A stretch of 64,000 nucleotides of DNA. Source: Opitutaceae bacterium. GTDB taxonomy: Bacteria; Verrucomicrobiota; Verrucomicrobiia; Opitutales; Opitutaceae. How positions within the stretch are numbered: the first letter of the stretch is position 1; each line of letters begins with the position of its first letter. The stretch spans positions 1 to 64,000 of the forward strand of contig JAWLBB010000012.1 in the NCBI GenBank assembly GCA_041395105.1, given 5' to 3'. Of the stretch, positions 44,214 to 53,757 are shown in pieces. The position numbers were made by a program, and so were the translations under genes. Under the pieces are notes generated by a model. The model was given only the letters and a program-made list of their open reading frames with translations, was not told the DNA's origin and made no database searches.

Positions 44214-47200
44214 CTACTGGTTGAAGGTGATGTCCAGCGCGGTGGCCTTGTAGTCAGGCGTCAGGGAGGTGTAGCCACCCGGCGCCGTCAACGTGCTCAC
44301 CGTCCCGCTGCGAGAACTGTAATCAAGGAGCGTGATCGTCTGCCCGTTCGCCGGGGCGAATCCGGTTGCGAGCAGGACCTGGAGGGTGCCTCCGAAGTTG
44401 ATCGTCGCGCCTCCGTCAATCACCTTGTTGTTGGTCTGACCCGAGGTGGTCAGTCTGGCCGTGCTGCCGCCCGCGAAGGTGAGGGTCGAAGCCGTTCCCA
44501 TATTGAACGAACCTCCCTGCACCTCAAGGGTACCATTGTTGGTGAAGGTGGAGAGACCGCTGCTCGTCCCGAAGGAGCAGTTGCCAACCCCCGACTTGAT
44601 CAGAGTCCCGTCATTGACAAACACGATCGACGAGCTGCTGTCGTTGTTCACCAGACGGGTACCGGTGATGGTCCAGTTGCCCGCGGAAGCGTTGGTCACG
44701 GTCCCGACCGGATTGCCGATGCCCCCCCGTGACGACCAGTAGCCATTTCCGGTCAGGCTGTAGGTTCCCCGATTGATGATCTTCCGCCCCGATTCCAGAT
44801 AAATGACCCCCGTGTGGTTCACGCTTGATCCCGTATCAAAGATCGTGGTTCCCGAACCGGTGTGCGCGCCATTGGTTAGAACGGCAGATCCGGTCACCGT
44901 CAGATTCGCGGTGCCGGTAAGGGTTCCACTGGTGTGGGTGAACGTCCCGACCGTGAGATTCGCGCCAACGGACACGGTGGCGTTGGTCATCTGGAGCGCC
45001 GCCAGGGTTTCGGCCTGGTTGAAGGTCACCGAGGTTGAGCCACCGCTTTCAGCCGTCAGCGTGGCGGAGTCATTGATGCTCGAGCCGGACGCGAAGACAT
45101 GGGCACCGTAGCGGAAGGAGACCTTGGCGAATTCGGCCACGGTCAGCGCGCCCTGATGGGTGCCTCCGCCGACTCCGCGGAATTCCAGCGTGCCGCCCTG
45201 TACGTCGACCGTTCCCGAAGCAAGGTTGCTGAAGGTGGTGGTGCCTCCATTCGTGCCCATGTAGACCAGGGCACTGTTCGTCTTGGTCAGGGTGCCGGCA
45301 TTGACGAACGTCATGCTGCTGCTCCCGTCGGTGTAGGCAATATAGTTGCTGGCGTTCGAGTTCACCGTGAAGGTGGCCCCCACCGCATTGGTCACCACCG
45401 ACTGCGATCCCTGGTCGGCATAGAGCGAGCTGCCTCCGCCAATGGTCAGCGTGCCGTTATTGGTCAACTTGCGGTTGTTGCGCAGGTAGAGCGTCGATCC
45501 AGTGGAGAGATTCGCCGTCGCCTGGCTGCCGATGATGGTGGTGCCCGAGCCCGTCTGATAACCACCGGTCCAGGTGAAGGAATCGGATACGGTCAAGTCA
45601 GCCGAACTGGTCAGGGTCCCGTTGCTCTGCGTGAAGGTCTCCACGGTCAGGGCCCCTCCCGCGCTCAAAGTACCGTTGCTGATCTTGAGATTCGGGATGG
45701 TCAGGGCACCCGCGATTGAGACCGTGTTATTGGCCACTTCAAACGTGCCGGAGTTCGTCACCGAGGCCCCGCTCTGGAAGGTATGGGTCCCGCCATAGAA
45801 ATAGGCCGTGGCATTTTCCGCAATGGTCAGGGTGCCCGCATAGGTGCTGGTCCCGCCGCCGCGGAAATCGAGAACTCCGCCGGCAACCTCGATCGTTCCG
45901 GTATCGGTGTTGGTGACATTGGTCGCATAACTCGCGTAACCGATATAGTTGGTGCCGACGAGGTTGGCTTTGACCAGTCTGCCCGCGTTGACCAGATTCG
46001 CGGTCGCCGAGCCGGTGTTGGCATAGATGATGTACTGCCCGTTGGCGAGGTTCGAGGTCAGGATCGCGTCCTTCGCATTGGTGAAGGTCGACTGCGAGGT
46101 GTCGTTGGCGTAGAACCCGGAGTTTCCGGACAGGGTCAACTCACCCTGATTGGTGAAACCCCGACCGCCTTTGAATTCCCAACGCCCGGAAGTCATGGTT
46201 CCCGTTCCGTCCGCACCAAGGATGGTGGTTCCGATACCGTTCTGAGTCCCGCCTGTCACGGTCAGTGTGTCCGTAACGTTCAAGTCCTTGGAACTGGTGA
46301 AGGTGCCCGCACTCTGGGTGAACTCCGCCACCGTGATATCCCCGCCGGCGTTGAGGGTGCCGTTGGAAATCTTGAGGGATTCGAGAGTCAGGGGATTCGG
46401 GACGCTGACTGAGGCCACACTGGAGACGTTGAGGGTCCCGGTATCGCTGATCACGGCATCCTCACCGAAGGTATGGGTGCCGCGGCTCAGGTTGACCTCG
46501 GCGCCGGAGGCGATCACAAGCGTGCCGTCGTGGGCCGCCGCACCGTTGCCGTCAATCTGGAGAACGCCTCCCGGGATGTTGATCGTCCCGGTGTTGGAGA
46601 AGTTCGACGTTCCCCAGGCGTAGCCGATCGAATTGACATTCTGGTTGTTCTGCTTGGTCAGGATGCCGGCGTTGTTGAAGTCGAGCCGGCTGCCGTCGTT
46701 GGCCGGGTAGGCCACGTAGCGGTTGTTGGACAGATTAAGGAGCCAGGTGCCGTCTTCACCATTGGTCACGGCCGACTGGGTCCCGTCGGTTGCATACAGC
46801 AGGGCGTTGCCCAGTTGGGTGACCTCACCATGGTTCGTGAAGTTGCGGTTCCCGTTGAGATAGAGATTGCTGTTGTTGAGCGTGGCCGTGGCCCCGTCTT
46901 GAACAACCGTCGTCCCGGACCCATCCTGATAGCCGGAGGTCCAATTGAGGGAGTTGGTCACGATCATATCGCCGTCGCCCTTGAGCCGACTGCTGCCTTC
47001 CTGGGTGAAATCGGTCACGGTGAGGGTGCCGGTATAGTCGAGCTCACCGTTGCCGGAGAGCTTCAACGTCTCCAGGACGTTGGCCGAGGCGATGACAACG
47101 TTGGTCTGGCTCCCCACGTTGAACGTTCCCGTGCTGCTGATCTTCGATCCGCTGGCAAAGGTGTGGGTACCATACTGGAAGAGAGCCTCCGCTCCCGGAG

Positions 47201-49691
47201 CTATCATCAGCTCACCGGCGTGGGTACCGGCTCCGGATCCGTAAAACTGGAAGGTTCCGCCCTCGACGAGAACACGGCCGGTCGCCTGATTGGAAAAGGT
47301 TGACGTGCCCGTATTGGGATACCCGAAGGTCGCGGTCCCTGAAGTGGTCGGCTTGTAGAGGTCGCCGGCGTTGATGAAGGAAAGCGCACCGGTATTGTCC
47401 TGATAGGCAAAGTAGCCGGTGGTATGGTTGACGTCCCAATCCGCCCCCGCCGCATTGGTCACGTCCGAGGTGCCTCCGCTCGCATAGAGATAGGCATTAT
47501 TGCTCTGGTTGACCTTGCCGCGGTTGATGAAATCGCGCCCGCCCTCGAGCCTCAACTGGCCGTTCATGAGGTCGGCGACTCCGCCCACTTCAATAATGGT
47601 CGAGCCGTTGCCCTTCATGGTCCCGTTGCTTGTCTGTTTGAAGGTGCCGGCGATCGTGAAGTTGTCACCGGTGCTGACCGTGCCGCTCTGCAGGTCAAAG
47701 GTCGAGCCCGGGGCCACGTCGATCTTGCCCGAGGTGGTCAGGGTCCGGCCAAACTGCATGGTGAAGTCCACCTGCGACCCAATACCCCCGATGCGGAGGG
47801 ATTTCAGAGTCGTATCCTGATCGAGGGTAATATCGGTGTCCCCGAGAGGCACAATCCAGACATCGTCCGTCGCCCCGGGCGCGGCTCCGCCGGCCCAATT
47901 GGCCGGGTCGCTGAAATTGCCCGAGCTGCCGCCCAGCCAGACCTTTGAACCCGGAGGCGCGACATTCAGGCCGATCGTGCCCGGAGCACTCTCAAATTCT
48001 CCGTCCGACAGAGTGTAGTTGAAGATGGTCTGCCCGACAAATCCGATGTCATTGGTAAAGACCAGCTCACCGTCGAGATTCTGGGTGATCTCGCCGTTGG
48101 CCGGCTGGCCGAAACTGGCAATCGCGAGGATATCACCCTCGGGGTCCTGGGTCGAGCTGAGGATCTCGTCCATCGGCAGGGTGGTCGAGCCCTGGGTCGA
48201 AACGAAGACCGGGTGCAGGCCCGCGATCGGGCGGGTGTTGGACACCATGTAGACCTCGACCAGGACAACGCCGCTGTCTCCGGCATTCTGCACCTGGGCC
48301 TTGGCCGTGTAGACGCCCGGCTGCAATGCCATCAGGATGGCCGAATCCTTGGCGCCCGGAAGCAGCGCGAAGGCGCCCACCCGTTCACTCGTCGCCAGAA
48401 TCTGGTCGGCGTTGATCGCGTCTCCGTAATCATCATTGGTCTCCACCACGTCATTGCCCTGCAGCAGGGTGAGTTTGGGATCGTCCAGGGTGCCCGTCAC
48501 AAAACTGGCCAGGGACGGCCCGACCACACGGATCAGCACGATGCGCCCCCGGTTGCCGGCGATGACAAAACCCGGAATCTGCGCTCCGGCCCCCGATGAC
48601 GTCTTGCCCCGGTTGGAGATGTTGACCAGCTCGGTCGCGCCGTCCCCGAAGACATCGTAGTCGTAAACCTCGGCAATGGCGATCTGACTCTGGTCTCCCG
48701 TCAGGTTGTTACCGGAGACAACGACCGAATACTGGCCGCTGCCCAGGCCTCCACCCTCACTGTAAAAGATGGCCGAATCCTTGCTTCCGTCCGCAAATGG
48801 AATCTGCCACGCCCCCACCTTGGTCATGGCGTCGATTAATTCGGTCTTGTTGTTCCCGGTCTCCCAATTGTCATTGGTCGACAGGATGGTCCCCGCGAGC
48901 GTCTTCAGCTGCATGGAGGGATCTTCCAGGGAATTGGGCACGCTGAGCGCACCCAGCCAGGGGCCAGCCCCCCGGACCACGGCGGACTTCTTGTCCGCGC
49001 CGCTCACGACAAAACCGACAATCATCCGGTTCGGGCCGGTTCCGACCGGACCGCGATTGGAGATATTGGAAAGTCGACCGCGATCGACCGCATAGAGTCG
49101 CACATTGGTGACCCGGACCTCACTGTCGGCCAGACCATTCTGATTGACGATGGTCACCCCCCCGGCGATGGCCGGATAACTGCTGAAAATCTCAACCACC
49201 GCACTGGCATAACCGGATCCGAGCACCGGGTTGGGCGCGATCTGCGCGTTCGGGACCAGCGCGGTCAGGCCACTGGCGTTGCCCTGCATGAGAATCTGTG
49301 ATTTTGCGGCGGTCTCCGGTGTCAGTGTGGCGGCGGAGTCGCCTTCGTAGACGACGAACTTGATCTCGTCGAAAGTGCCGGATCCCGGGCGGTCCGAGAC
49401 CCCCCCCAGATCAATGTCGAATCGGAGCTCGTAAGCGTAACTGCCCCCGGTCACCGCCTGGTAAAGAACCGGGTCCTCTCCGGAATCGGTCAGGACCGCA
49501 TGAAAGGATTGGGCGGTGACATCCCCAACCGTCTTCCAGTCGGTCAACCCATCACTGAAATCGCCATTCTTGACCAGATTGGTCTGACCGAGACCGGTCT
49601 GAGCGGACCATCCGAGAGCCAAGACCCCAAGAAACCGACAAAATGCACCGGCCAAGCCGCTGCGCCAAAACCCGATATTCCAGTTCTTCAT
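44214..49691 (-). CDS. Giant secreted beta-repeat protein 2
   Basis: An 1825-residue paralogue of giant protein 1 with the same order. A signal peptide (MKNWNIGFWRSGLAGAFCRF to LGQ) is followed by a CBM-like NLVKNGDFSDGLTDW domain, two NISNRG modules, a cadherin-like domain, and KVWLGGSSGNFSDPANW. It then has about five ~228-residue repeats (FTNHGEVTQ, FTNQGELTL, LTNNGTLTI and related), and the end is GTLQVLLATGFAPANGQTIT. The N-terminal ~600 residues are far more similar to giant protein 1 than the repeats are, so the repeats evolve faster. No barrel or sorting tail is visible. Start 49691 is supported by AGGGAA upstream; an earlier ATG at 49769 hides the signal peptide. It has its own terminator. 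Confidence 0.85.
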   Translation of the reverse strand: MKNWNIGFWRSGLAGAFCRFLGVLALGWSAQTGLGQTNLVKNGDFSDGLTDWKTVGDVTAQSFHAVLTDSGEDPVLYQAVTGGSYAYELRFDIDLGGVSDRPGSGTFDEIKFVVYEGDSAATLTPETAAKSQILMQGNASGLTALVPNAQIAPNPVLGSGYASAVVEIFSSYPAIAGGVTIVNQNGLADSEVRVTNVRLYAVDRGRLSNISNRGPVGTGPNRMIVGFVVSGADKKSAVVRGAGPWLGALSVPNSLEDPSMQLKTLAGTILSTNDNWETGNNKTELIDAMTKVGAWQIPFADGSKDSAIFYSEGGGLGSGQYSVVVSGNNLTGDQSQIAIAEVYDYDVFGDGATELVNISNRGKTSSGAGAQIPGFVIAGNRGRIVLIRVVGPSLASFVTGTLDDPKLTLLQGNDVVETNDDYGDAINADQILATSERVGAFALLPGAKDSAILMALQPGVYTAKAQVQNAGDSGVVLVEVYMVSNTRPIAGLHPVFVSTQGSTTLPMDEILSSTQDPEGDILAIASFGQPANGEITQNLDGELVFTNDIGFVGQTIFNYTLSDGEFESAPGTIGLNVAPPGSKVWLGGSSGNFSDPANWAGGAAPGATDDVWIVPLGDTDITLDQDTTLKSLRIGGIGSQVDFTMQFGRTLTTSGKIDVAPGSTFDLQSGTVSTGDNFTIAGTFKQTSNGTMKGNGSTIIEVGGVADLMNGQLRLEGGRDFINRGKVNQSNNAYLYASGGTSDVTNAAGADWDVNHTTGYFAYQDNTGALSFINAGDLYKPTTSGTATFGYPNTGTSTFSNQATGRVLVEGGTFQFYGSGAGTHAGELMIAPGAEALFQYGTHTFASGSKISSTGTFNVGSQTNVVIASANVLETLKLSGNGELDYTGTLTVTDFTQEGSSRLKGDGDMIVTNSLNWTSGYQDGSGTTVVQDGATATLNNSNLYLNGNRNFTNHGEVTQLGNALLYATDGTQSAVTNGEDGTWLLNLSNNRYVAYPANDGSRLDFNNAGILTKQNNQNVNSIGYAWGTSNFSNTGTINIPGGVLQIDGNGAAAHDGTLVIASGAEVNLSRGTHTFGEDAVISDTGTLNVSSVASVSVPNPLTLESLKISNGTLNAGGDITVAEFTQSAGTFTSSKDLNVTDTLTVTGGTQNGIGTTILGADGTGTMTSGRWEFKGGRGFTNQGELTLSGNSGFYANDTSQSTFTNAKDAILTSNLANGQYIIYANTGSATANLVNAGRLVKANLVGTNYIGYASYATNVTNTDTGTIEVAGGVLDFRGGGTSTYAGTLTIAENATAYFYGGTHTFQSGASVTNSGTFEVANNTVSIAGALTIPNLKISNGTLSAGGALTVETFTQSNGTLTSSADLTVSDSFTWTGGYQTGSGTTIIGSQATANLSTGSTLYLRNNRKLTNNGTLTIGGGSSLYADQGSQSVVTNAVGATFTVNSNASNYIAYTDGSSSMTFVNAGTLTKTNSALVYMGTNGGTTTFSNLASGTVDVQGGTLEFRGVGGGTHQGALTVAEFAKVSFRYGAHVFASGSSINDSATLTAESGGSTSVTFNQAETLAALQMTNATVSVGANLTVGTFTHTSGTLTGTANLTVTGSAVLTNGAHTGSGTTIFDTGSSVNHTGVIYLESGRKIINRGTYSLTGNGYWSSRGGIGNPVGTVTNASAGNWTITGTRLVNNDSSSSIVFVNDGTLIKSGVGNCSFGTSSGLSTFTNNGTLEVQGGSFNMGTASTLTFAGGSTARLTTSGQTNNKVIDGGATINFGGTLQVLLATGFAPANGQTITLLDYSSRSGTVSTLTAPGGYTSLTPDYKATALDITFNQ

Positions 49692-50209
49692 AAATTGTTC
49701 CCTGATTGCGTGGCCCTGGAGTCTTGCTCTTCTACTGACCACCATTGGTTTATTCTCATGTCTCCGCAAACAGACCGCGAACCGCGTCCGGATCCCGCTT
49801 CAGACGCCGGGTGTCAATAACGACAAGGCCCTTCTCAAGGGCAAACAGGTCGTTCTGCAACGGGCGCATGGGACAACTGGAAAGACAGCCGGGTTCGAAG
49901 TCGAACACCTCGAGACCGGAGGCATCCAACAATGGAGGAAACTACTCACGATGGACCCTTGCCTCAAACCCAAAGAGATCCGGACAACCCTGAACGAGCC
50001 TTAGGGAAATATCGTAGGCACCGGAAAAAACGGAACCGCAAGCCATTGCATTAGATTATTTTATGAAAGTGGCGCCGATCTATTAGGACAGGGACCCCCC
50101 CCAGGGATCCGGACGGACACATAACCCGTTTTTCGATACGCCATCGTCCGCATCGGCCGGCCCGAGGCCGAGGCATCCGGTCCCGGCACGACAAGGCGCC
50201 GTTCCGTGA
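49692..50209. other. Upstream region of giant gene 2, no gene seen
   Basis: About 520 bases between the giant gene start and the MscS gene stop. They contain the leader sequence CAATCAGGGAAC just before the start codon and an AT-richer patch near 50040-50085. No supported coding region, hairpin terminator or repeat copy was seen. A weak purine-rich run (50088-50106) adjoins the MscS end. Confidence 0.4.
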
Positions 50210-51499
50210 TCAACCCGGCTGATCACGCGCCATAGCCCGCCGCGCCACATCGCCCTCGAAGTAGATGGTCCGGGTCGGAAAGGCCACGGAAAGCCCGCGC
50301 GCCTCAATCGCCCGCATGATCTTCAGGTTGATCCGCTGACGGATGTCCATGTGCGCGAGCCACTTCGTCGTCACCGTGAAATAGTAGACCAGAATGTCGA
50401 GGGAACTGCTGCCGAAGTCGGTGAAATTGACGAGGATGAATTCCTGGTGGACGTCTTTGTCCTCCCTGAGAATCCCACGGATGGCCTCGACCAGTTCCTC
50501 CATCTGGTCGGGCTTCGTCTCATAAGTGACTCCGATGACCTGCTTGACCCTGCGCTTGGGCATCCGGCTCCAGTTCTCGATGATCTCATTGGCGAGGACC
50601 TTGTTTGGAATGGAAAGCTGGGACTTCGCCCAGGTCCGCACCTTGGTCGACCGCAGACCGACTTCCTCGACGTCGCCGTCGATCCGGTCACCGACCTGGA
50701 TCCAGTCCCCGACTTTGAACGGACGGTCCGCCGCGATGGAGACCGACCCGAAGAAGTTGGAGAGGGACTCCTGGGCCGCCAAGGCGACCGCCAGGCCGCC
50801 GATTCCCAGGCCCGCCAGCAGACTGCCGACCGAATAGCCGAGGTTCTGCACCACCAGGATGGCCCCGATCAGGATCAGAAAGACGCGGGCCGCCCTCTTG
50901 ATCAGGGGGATGAAATGGTAGATCGACTGACCCCGATCTCGGGCCAGGTCCTGCAGGATTTCGGCCAGGAGGTCGACCAGTCGGAGAATTCCCCAGAATA
51001 CGACCACCAGAGTGGACGCCTGGAAAAGGCGGAAAACGACCAGGTCCACCGTCCCATCGAGACTCAGGGTCGTGACCGAGAAAAAGAGTCCGACAACCAG
51101 CAACAGGCTTCCGGCCGGCCCCTCCAGGGCGGTCAGGAGGCCGTCATCGTAGCGGGAAGAGGTTCGGGCGGTCAGACTCTTCAGGCGGGCAAGGAGAAAC
51201 TCCAGGACAGCCTTGCGGACCAGCAGGGTGAAGAGGAGGATGGCAAACGAGAGCAGGATCTGGCGCCCGGTATTGTCTCCGACCTTTGCCCGCAACAGAC
51301 CACGCATCCAGGCAACCGCTTCCTGCTGGAGTGTCCGCTCCGCCACAACATGGGCCGGCTCGGTCGGATCGGTTGGACGTGCCTCCGACAGTGCCGCGGC
51401 GACACCCTCCGAAGTGGCGGGTGTCTGCCCGAAAGCGCCAGGCGGAAATAACGGCGAGAGAAGGAGAAAGAAGACGAAGAGCAGAGGATGGTTGAACAA
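50210..51499 (-). CDS. Mechanosensitive ion channel, MscS family
   Basis: A 429-residue inner-membrane channel that should open under hypo-osmotic stress. A signal-like N-terminus (MFNHPLLFVFFLLLSPLFPP) is followed by a periplasmic stretch and about four or five membrane segments. The pore-lining helix is GLGIGGLAVALAAQESLSNF, followed by the MscS beta domain (RPFKVGDWIQVGDRIDGDVE, then GLRSTKVRTW and PNKVLANEIIENWS) and a cytoplasmic C-terminal domain ending in RTIYFEGD. It diverges from terC with 94 bases between starts. Length and domain order are typical of the larger YbdG/YbiO-type members. Confidence 0.9.
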   Translation of the reverse strand: MFNHPLLFVFFLLLSPLFPPGAFGQTPATSEGVAAALSEARPTDPTEPAHVVAERTLQQEAVAWMRGLLRAKVGDNTGRQILLSFAILLFTLLVRKAVLEFLLARLKSLTARTSSRYDDGLLTALEGPAGSLLLVVGLFFSVTTLSLDGTVDLVVFRLFQASTLVVVFWGILRLVDLLAEILQDLARDRGQSIYHFIPLIKRAARVFLILIGAILVVQNLGYSVGSLLAGLGIGGLAVALAAQESLSNFFGSVSIAADRPFKVGDWIQVGDRIDGDVEEVGLRSTKVRTWAKSQLSIPNKVLANEIIENWSRMPKRRVKQVIGVTYETKPDQMEELVEAIRGILREDKDVHQEFILVNFTDFGSSSLDILVYYFTVTTKWLAHMDIRQRINLKIMRAIEARGLSVAFPTRTIYFEGDVARRAMARDQPG

Positions 51500-51525
51500 A
51501 GCACTGCAAAACTACGGGTTGAGCG

Positions 51526-51557
51526 GCCCCGACCAAGCAAAAAGCTTTTCTCGGGGC
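51526..51557 (+). other. Leader hairpin upstream of terC
   Basis: GCCCCGA (51526-51532) pairs with TCGGGGC (51551-51557), and AAGC/GCTT pair inside. It lies 37 bases before the terC ATG in the divergent region shared with the MscS gene. It could be an RNA leader structure, but it lacks the conserved elements of the yybP-ykoY manganese riboswitch as far as I can see. Confidence 0.35.
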
Positions 51558-51593
51558 GGGTCCGGGTTCAGCGTTTCGGTCTTCGCCGCGATC

Positions 51594-52574
51594 ATGACTG
51601 AATCCCTCCACACTTTCCCTCCATGGGCCTGGGCCGCCTTTCTCCTGTTCATCACGGCCATGCTGGCGATCGACCTCGGGCTCTTTCACAAGGAGTCCCG
51701 CGAGGTCGGCATGAAGGAAGCCCTCGGCTGGTGCGCAGTGTGGGTCACGCTCGCCCTGAGCTTCAACCTGATTGTTTATTTCTGGCAGGGTCCGCAATCC
51801 GGGCTCGAGTTTCTTACCGGTTACCTGATCGAGCTGTCCCTCAGCGTCGACAACGTCTTTGTCTTCATTGTCATCTTCAGCTACTTCGGGGTCCCTTCCA
51901 TCTATCACCACCGGGTTCTTTTCTGGGGCATCCTGGGGGCGGTGATCCTGAGGGCCGTGTTCATCTTCGCCGGCATCGAGATCATCACCCGCTTCGAATG
52001 GATTGTCTATGTCTTCGGGGCTTTCCTCGTCTTCACCGGCATCAAGATGGCCAGGCCCCAGCACGAGCAGGAAGACATTTCCAGGATGTGGGTGGTCCGG
52101 GTCATCACCCGTTTCCTGCCGTTCTCCCATGAGTTCTCGGGAAGCGATTTCTTCATCCGGCGCAACGGGCGTTGGCTGGCCACCCCCCTCTTCCTCGTCC
52201 TCGTGGTGGTCGATTTCGTCGATGTCGTCTTCGCCTTCGATTCGATCCCCGCCATCCTGGCCATCACCCAGGATCGCTTCATCGTCTTCACCTCCAATAT
52301 CTTCGCCATCCTCGGTCTGCGATCGATCTTCTTCGCGGTCTCAGGATTGATGAACTACTGCCGCTATCTCTCCTACGGACTGGCGTTGATTCTCATTTTT
52401 GTCGGGGTCAAGATGCTCCTGTCCGGTTTCTACCACCTCTCCATCCAGGTTTCGCTCGCCGTGGTCGGCCTGGTCCTCGCCGTGACTGTTGTCGCCTCGC
52501 TCCTCAATCCTCTGCCCCAAACCCCACCCGCCAAGGAGGATTCCCTGCCCGACGGTCCCGGAGTGGGCCGGTGA
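51594..52574 (+). CDS. TerC family membrane protein
   Basis: A 326-residue integral membrane protein with about eight or nine hydrophobic helices. Family signatures: LAIDLGLFH, ELSLSVDNVFVFIVIFSYF with the conserved Asp-Asn, and DFVDVVFAFDSIPAILAITQ, with the second acidic pair in the membrane. TerC/Alx-type proteins export manganese or help load metals onto secreted proteins; tellurite resistance is not implied without the ter operon. The start ATG at 51594 gives MTESLHTFPPWAWAAF. It ends 17 bases before the MalY-type gene, so co-transcription is likely. Confidence 0.9.
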   Translation: MTESLHTFPPWAWAAFLLFITAMLAIDLGLFHKESREVGMKEALGWCAVWVTLALSFNLIVYFWQGPQSGLEFLTGYLIELSLSVDNVFVFIVIFSYFGVPSIYHHRVLFWGILGAVILRAVFIFAGIEIITRFEWIVYVFGAFLVFTGIKMARPQHEQEDISRMWVVRVITRFLPFSHEFSGSDFFIRRNGRWLATPLFLVLVVVDFVDVVFAFDSIPAILAITQDRFIVFTSNIFAILGLRSIFFAVSGLMNYCRYLSYGLALILIFVGVKMLLSGFYHLSIQVSLAVVGLVLAVTVVASLLNPLPQTPPAKEDSLPDGPGVGR

Positions 52575-52590
52575 TTCCTCCAGCGATTCC

Positions 52591-53757
52591 ATGAAATACG
52601 ACTTCGAATCCGTCGTCGACCGCTCCCATTCCGACAGCCAGAAATGGCAACGCTACCGGGGACGCGACATCCTCCCCATGTGGGTGGCCGACATGGACTT
52701 CAAATGTGCCCCGGAAATCCAGGAGGCCCTCGCTGCACGGCTGTCTGAAGGCGTCTTCGGTTATGCGGGCCCGACCCCGTCCACCATCGAAGCGGCCGTC
52801 GAGGCGATGGATCGGAAATTCGAATGGGCGATCCAACCGGAGTGGCTGGTCTGGCTGCCGGGCCTGGTCCGCGGACTCAACCTCGCCTGCCGGGCGGTCG
52901 GTCAACCGGGGGATTCCGTTCTCACGATGACGCCGGTCTACGGCCCATTCCTCACTTCACCGCTTCATGCGGACCGGAAACGGATCGACGTCCCCGTCCT
53001 CAAGGCGGGCGACGCCTGGCAGATTGACTGGGAGGCACTGGAGGCGGCCGTCGACACACGGACCCGCCTCCTGCTGCTCTGCAACCCGCACAATCCCATC
53101 GGCCGGGTCTATCGCCGGAACGAACTGGAGCGGCTCGCCGATTTCAGCCTTCGCCATGACCTGATAGTCTGCTCGGATGAAATCCACTGTGAACTGATCC
53201 TCGACCCGCTGGAGCACATCCCCTGGCCCACCCTTTCCAGCGGGATCGCCGAACGATCCATCACCTTGATCTCCCCGAGCAAGACCTTCAACACCGCCGG
53301 TCTGGCCTGCGGTCTCGCCGTCATCCCGGACCCGAGACTGCGGAGCGCCTTCAAACGGGCCGGCGCCGGGATCCTGGCGGAAGTGAGCTGCTTCGGCTTC
53401 ACCTGTTTCGAGGCGGCCTGGAGGAAGGGCGAGCCGTGGCGACTTGCCCTGCTCGACCATCTCAGGGCCAACCGCGACCGACTTCTGGACTTCGTGCGCA
53501 GGGAACTGCCCGGCGTCACCGCCAACCCGATCGAAGCCACCTATCTGGCCTGGCTCGACATCTCCCCACTCGGACTACGGAATCCGGTGACCCATTTCGA
53601 GAGCCACGGCATCGGCCTCTCCGGCGGGCGCGAATTCGGCGGCGCCGACCAGGTGCGGCTGAATTTTGCCTGCCCAACGACCACCCTGGAACAGGGTCTG
53701 CAACGCCTCAAGAACGGGGTTGAGGCGGCCCGGACGGGTTCCCTATCGTCACGTTGA
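52591..53757 (+). CDS. MalY/PatB aminotransferase-like C-S lyase
   Basis: A 388-residue fold-type I PLP enzyme. The N-terminal FDxxxxRxxSxxxKW region (YDFESVVDRSHSDSQKWQRY) and LPMWVADMDFKCAPEI are signatures of cystathionine beta-lyase PatB/MalY. Further boxes are CNPHNPIGRVY, SDEIHCEL and LISPSKTFNTAGL, with the PLP-binding Lys. It should release homocysteine, pyruvate and ammonia from cystathionine or related thioethers. It follows terC after 17 bases. Its last 50 bases overlap the convergent membrane PAS gene. Confidence 0.88.
   Translation: MKYDFESVVDRSHSDSQKWQRYRGRDILPMWVADMDFKCAPEIQEALAARLSEGVFGYAGPTPSTIEAAVEAMDRKFEWAIQPEWLVWLPGLVRGLNLACRAVGQPGDSVLTMTPVYGPFLTSPLHADRKRIDVPVLKAGDAWQIDWEALEAAVDTRTRLLLLCNPHNPIGRVYRRNELERLADFSLRHDLIVCSDEIHCELILDPLEHIPWPTLSSGIAERSITLISPSKTFNTAGLACGLAVIPDPRLRSAFKRAGAGILAEVSCFGFTCFEAAWRKGEPWRLALLDHLRANRDRLLDFVRRELPGVTANPIEATYLAWLDISPLGLRNPVTHFESHGIGLSGGREFGGADQVRLNFACPTTTLEQGLQRLKNGVEAARTGSLSSR

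Noticed and set aside
51500..51593. yybP-ykoY manganese riboswitch before terC
   Set aside because: A hairpin is present, but I could not find the conserved elements or the two-helix junction of that riboswitch, so it is listed only as an unassigned leader structure.
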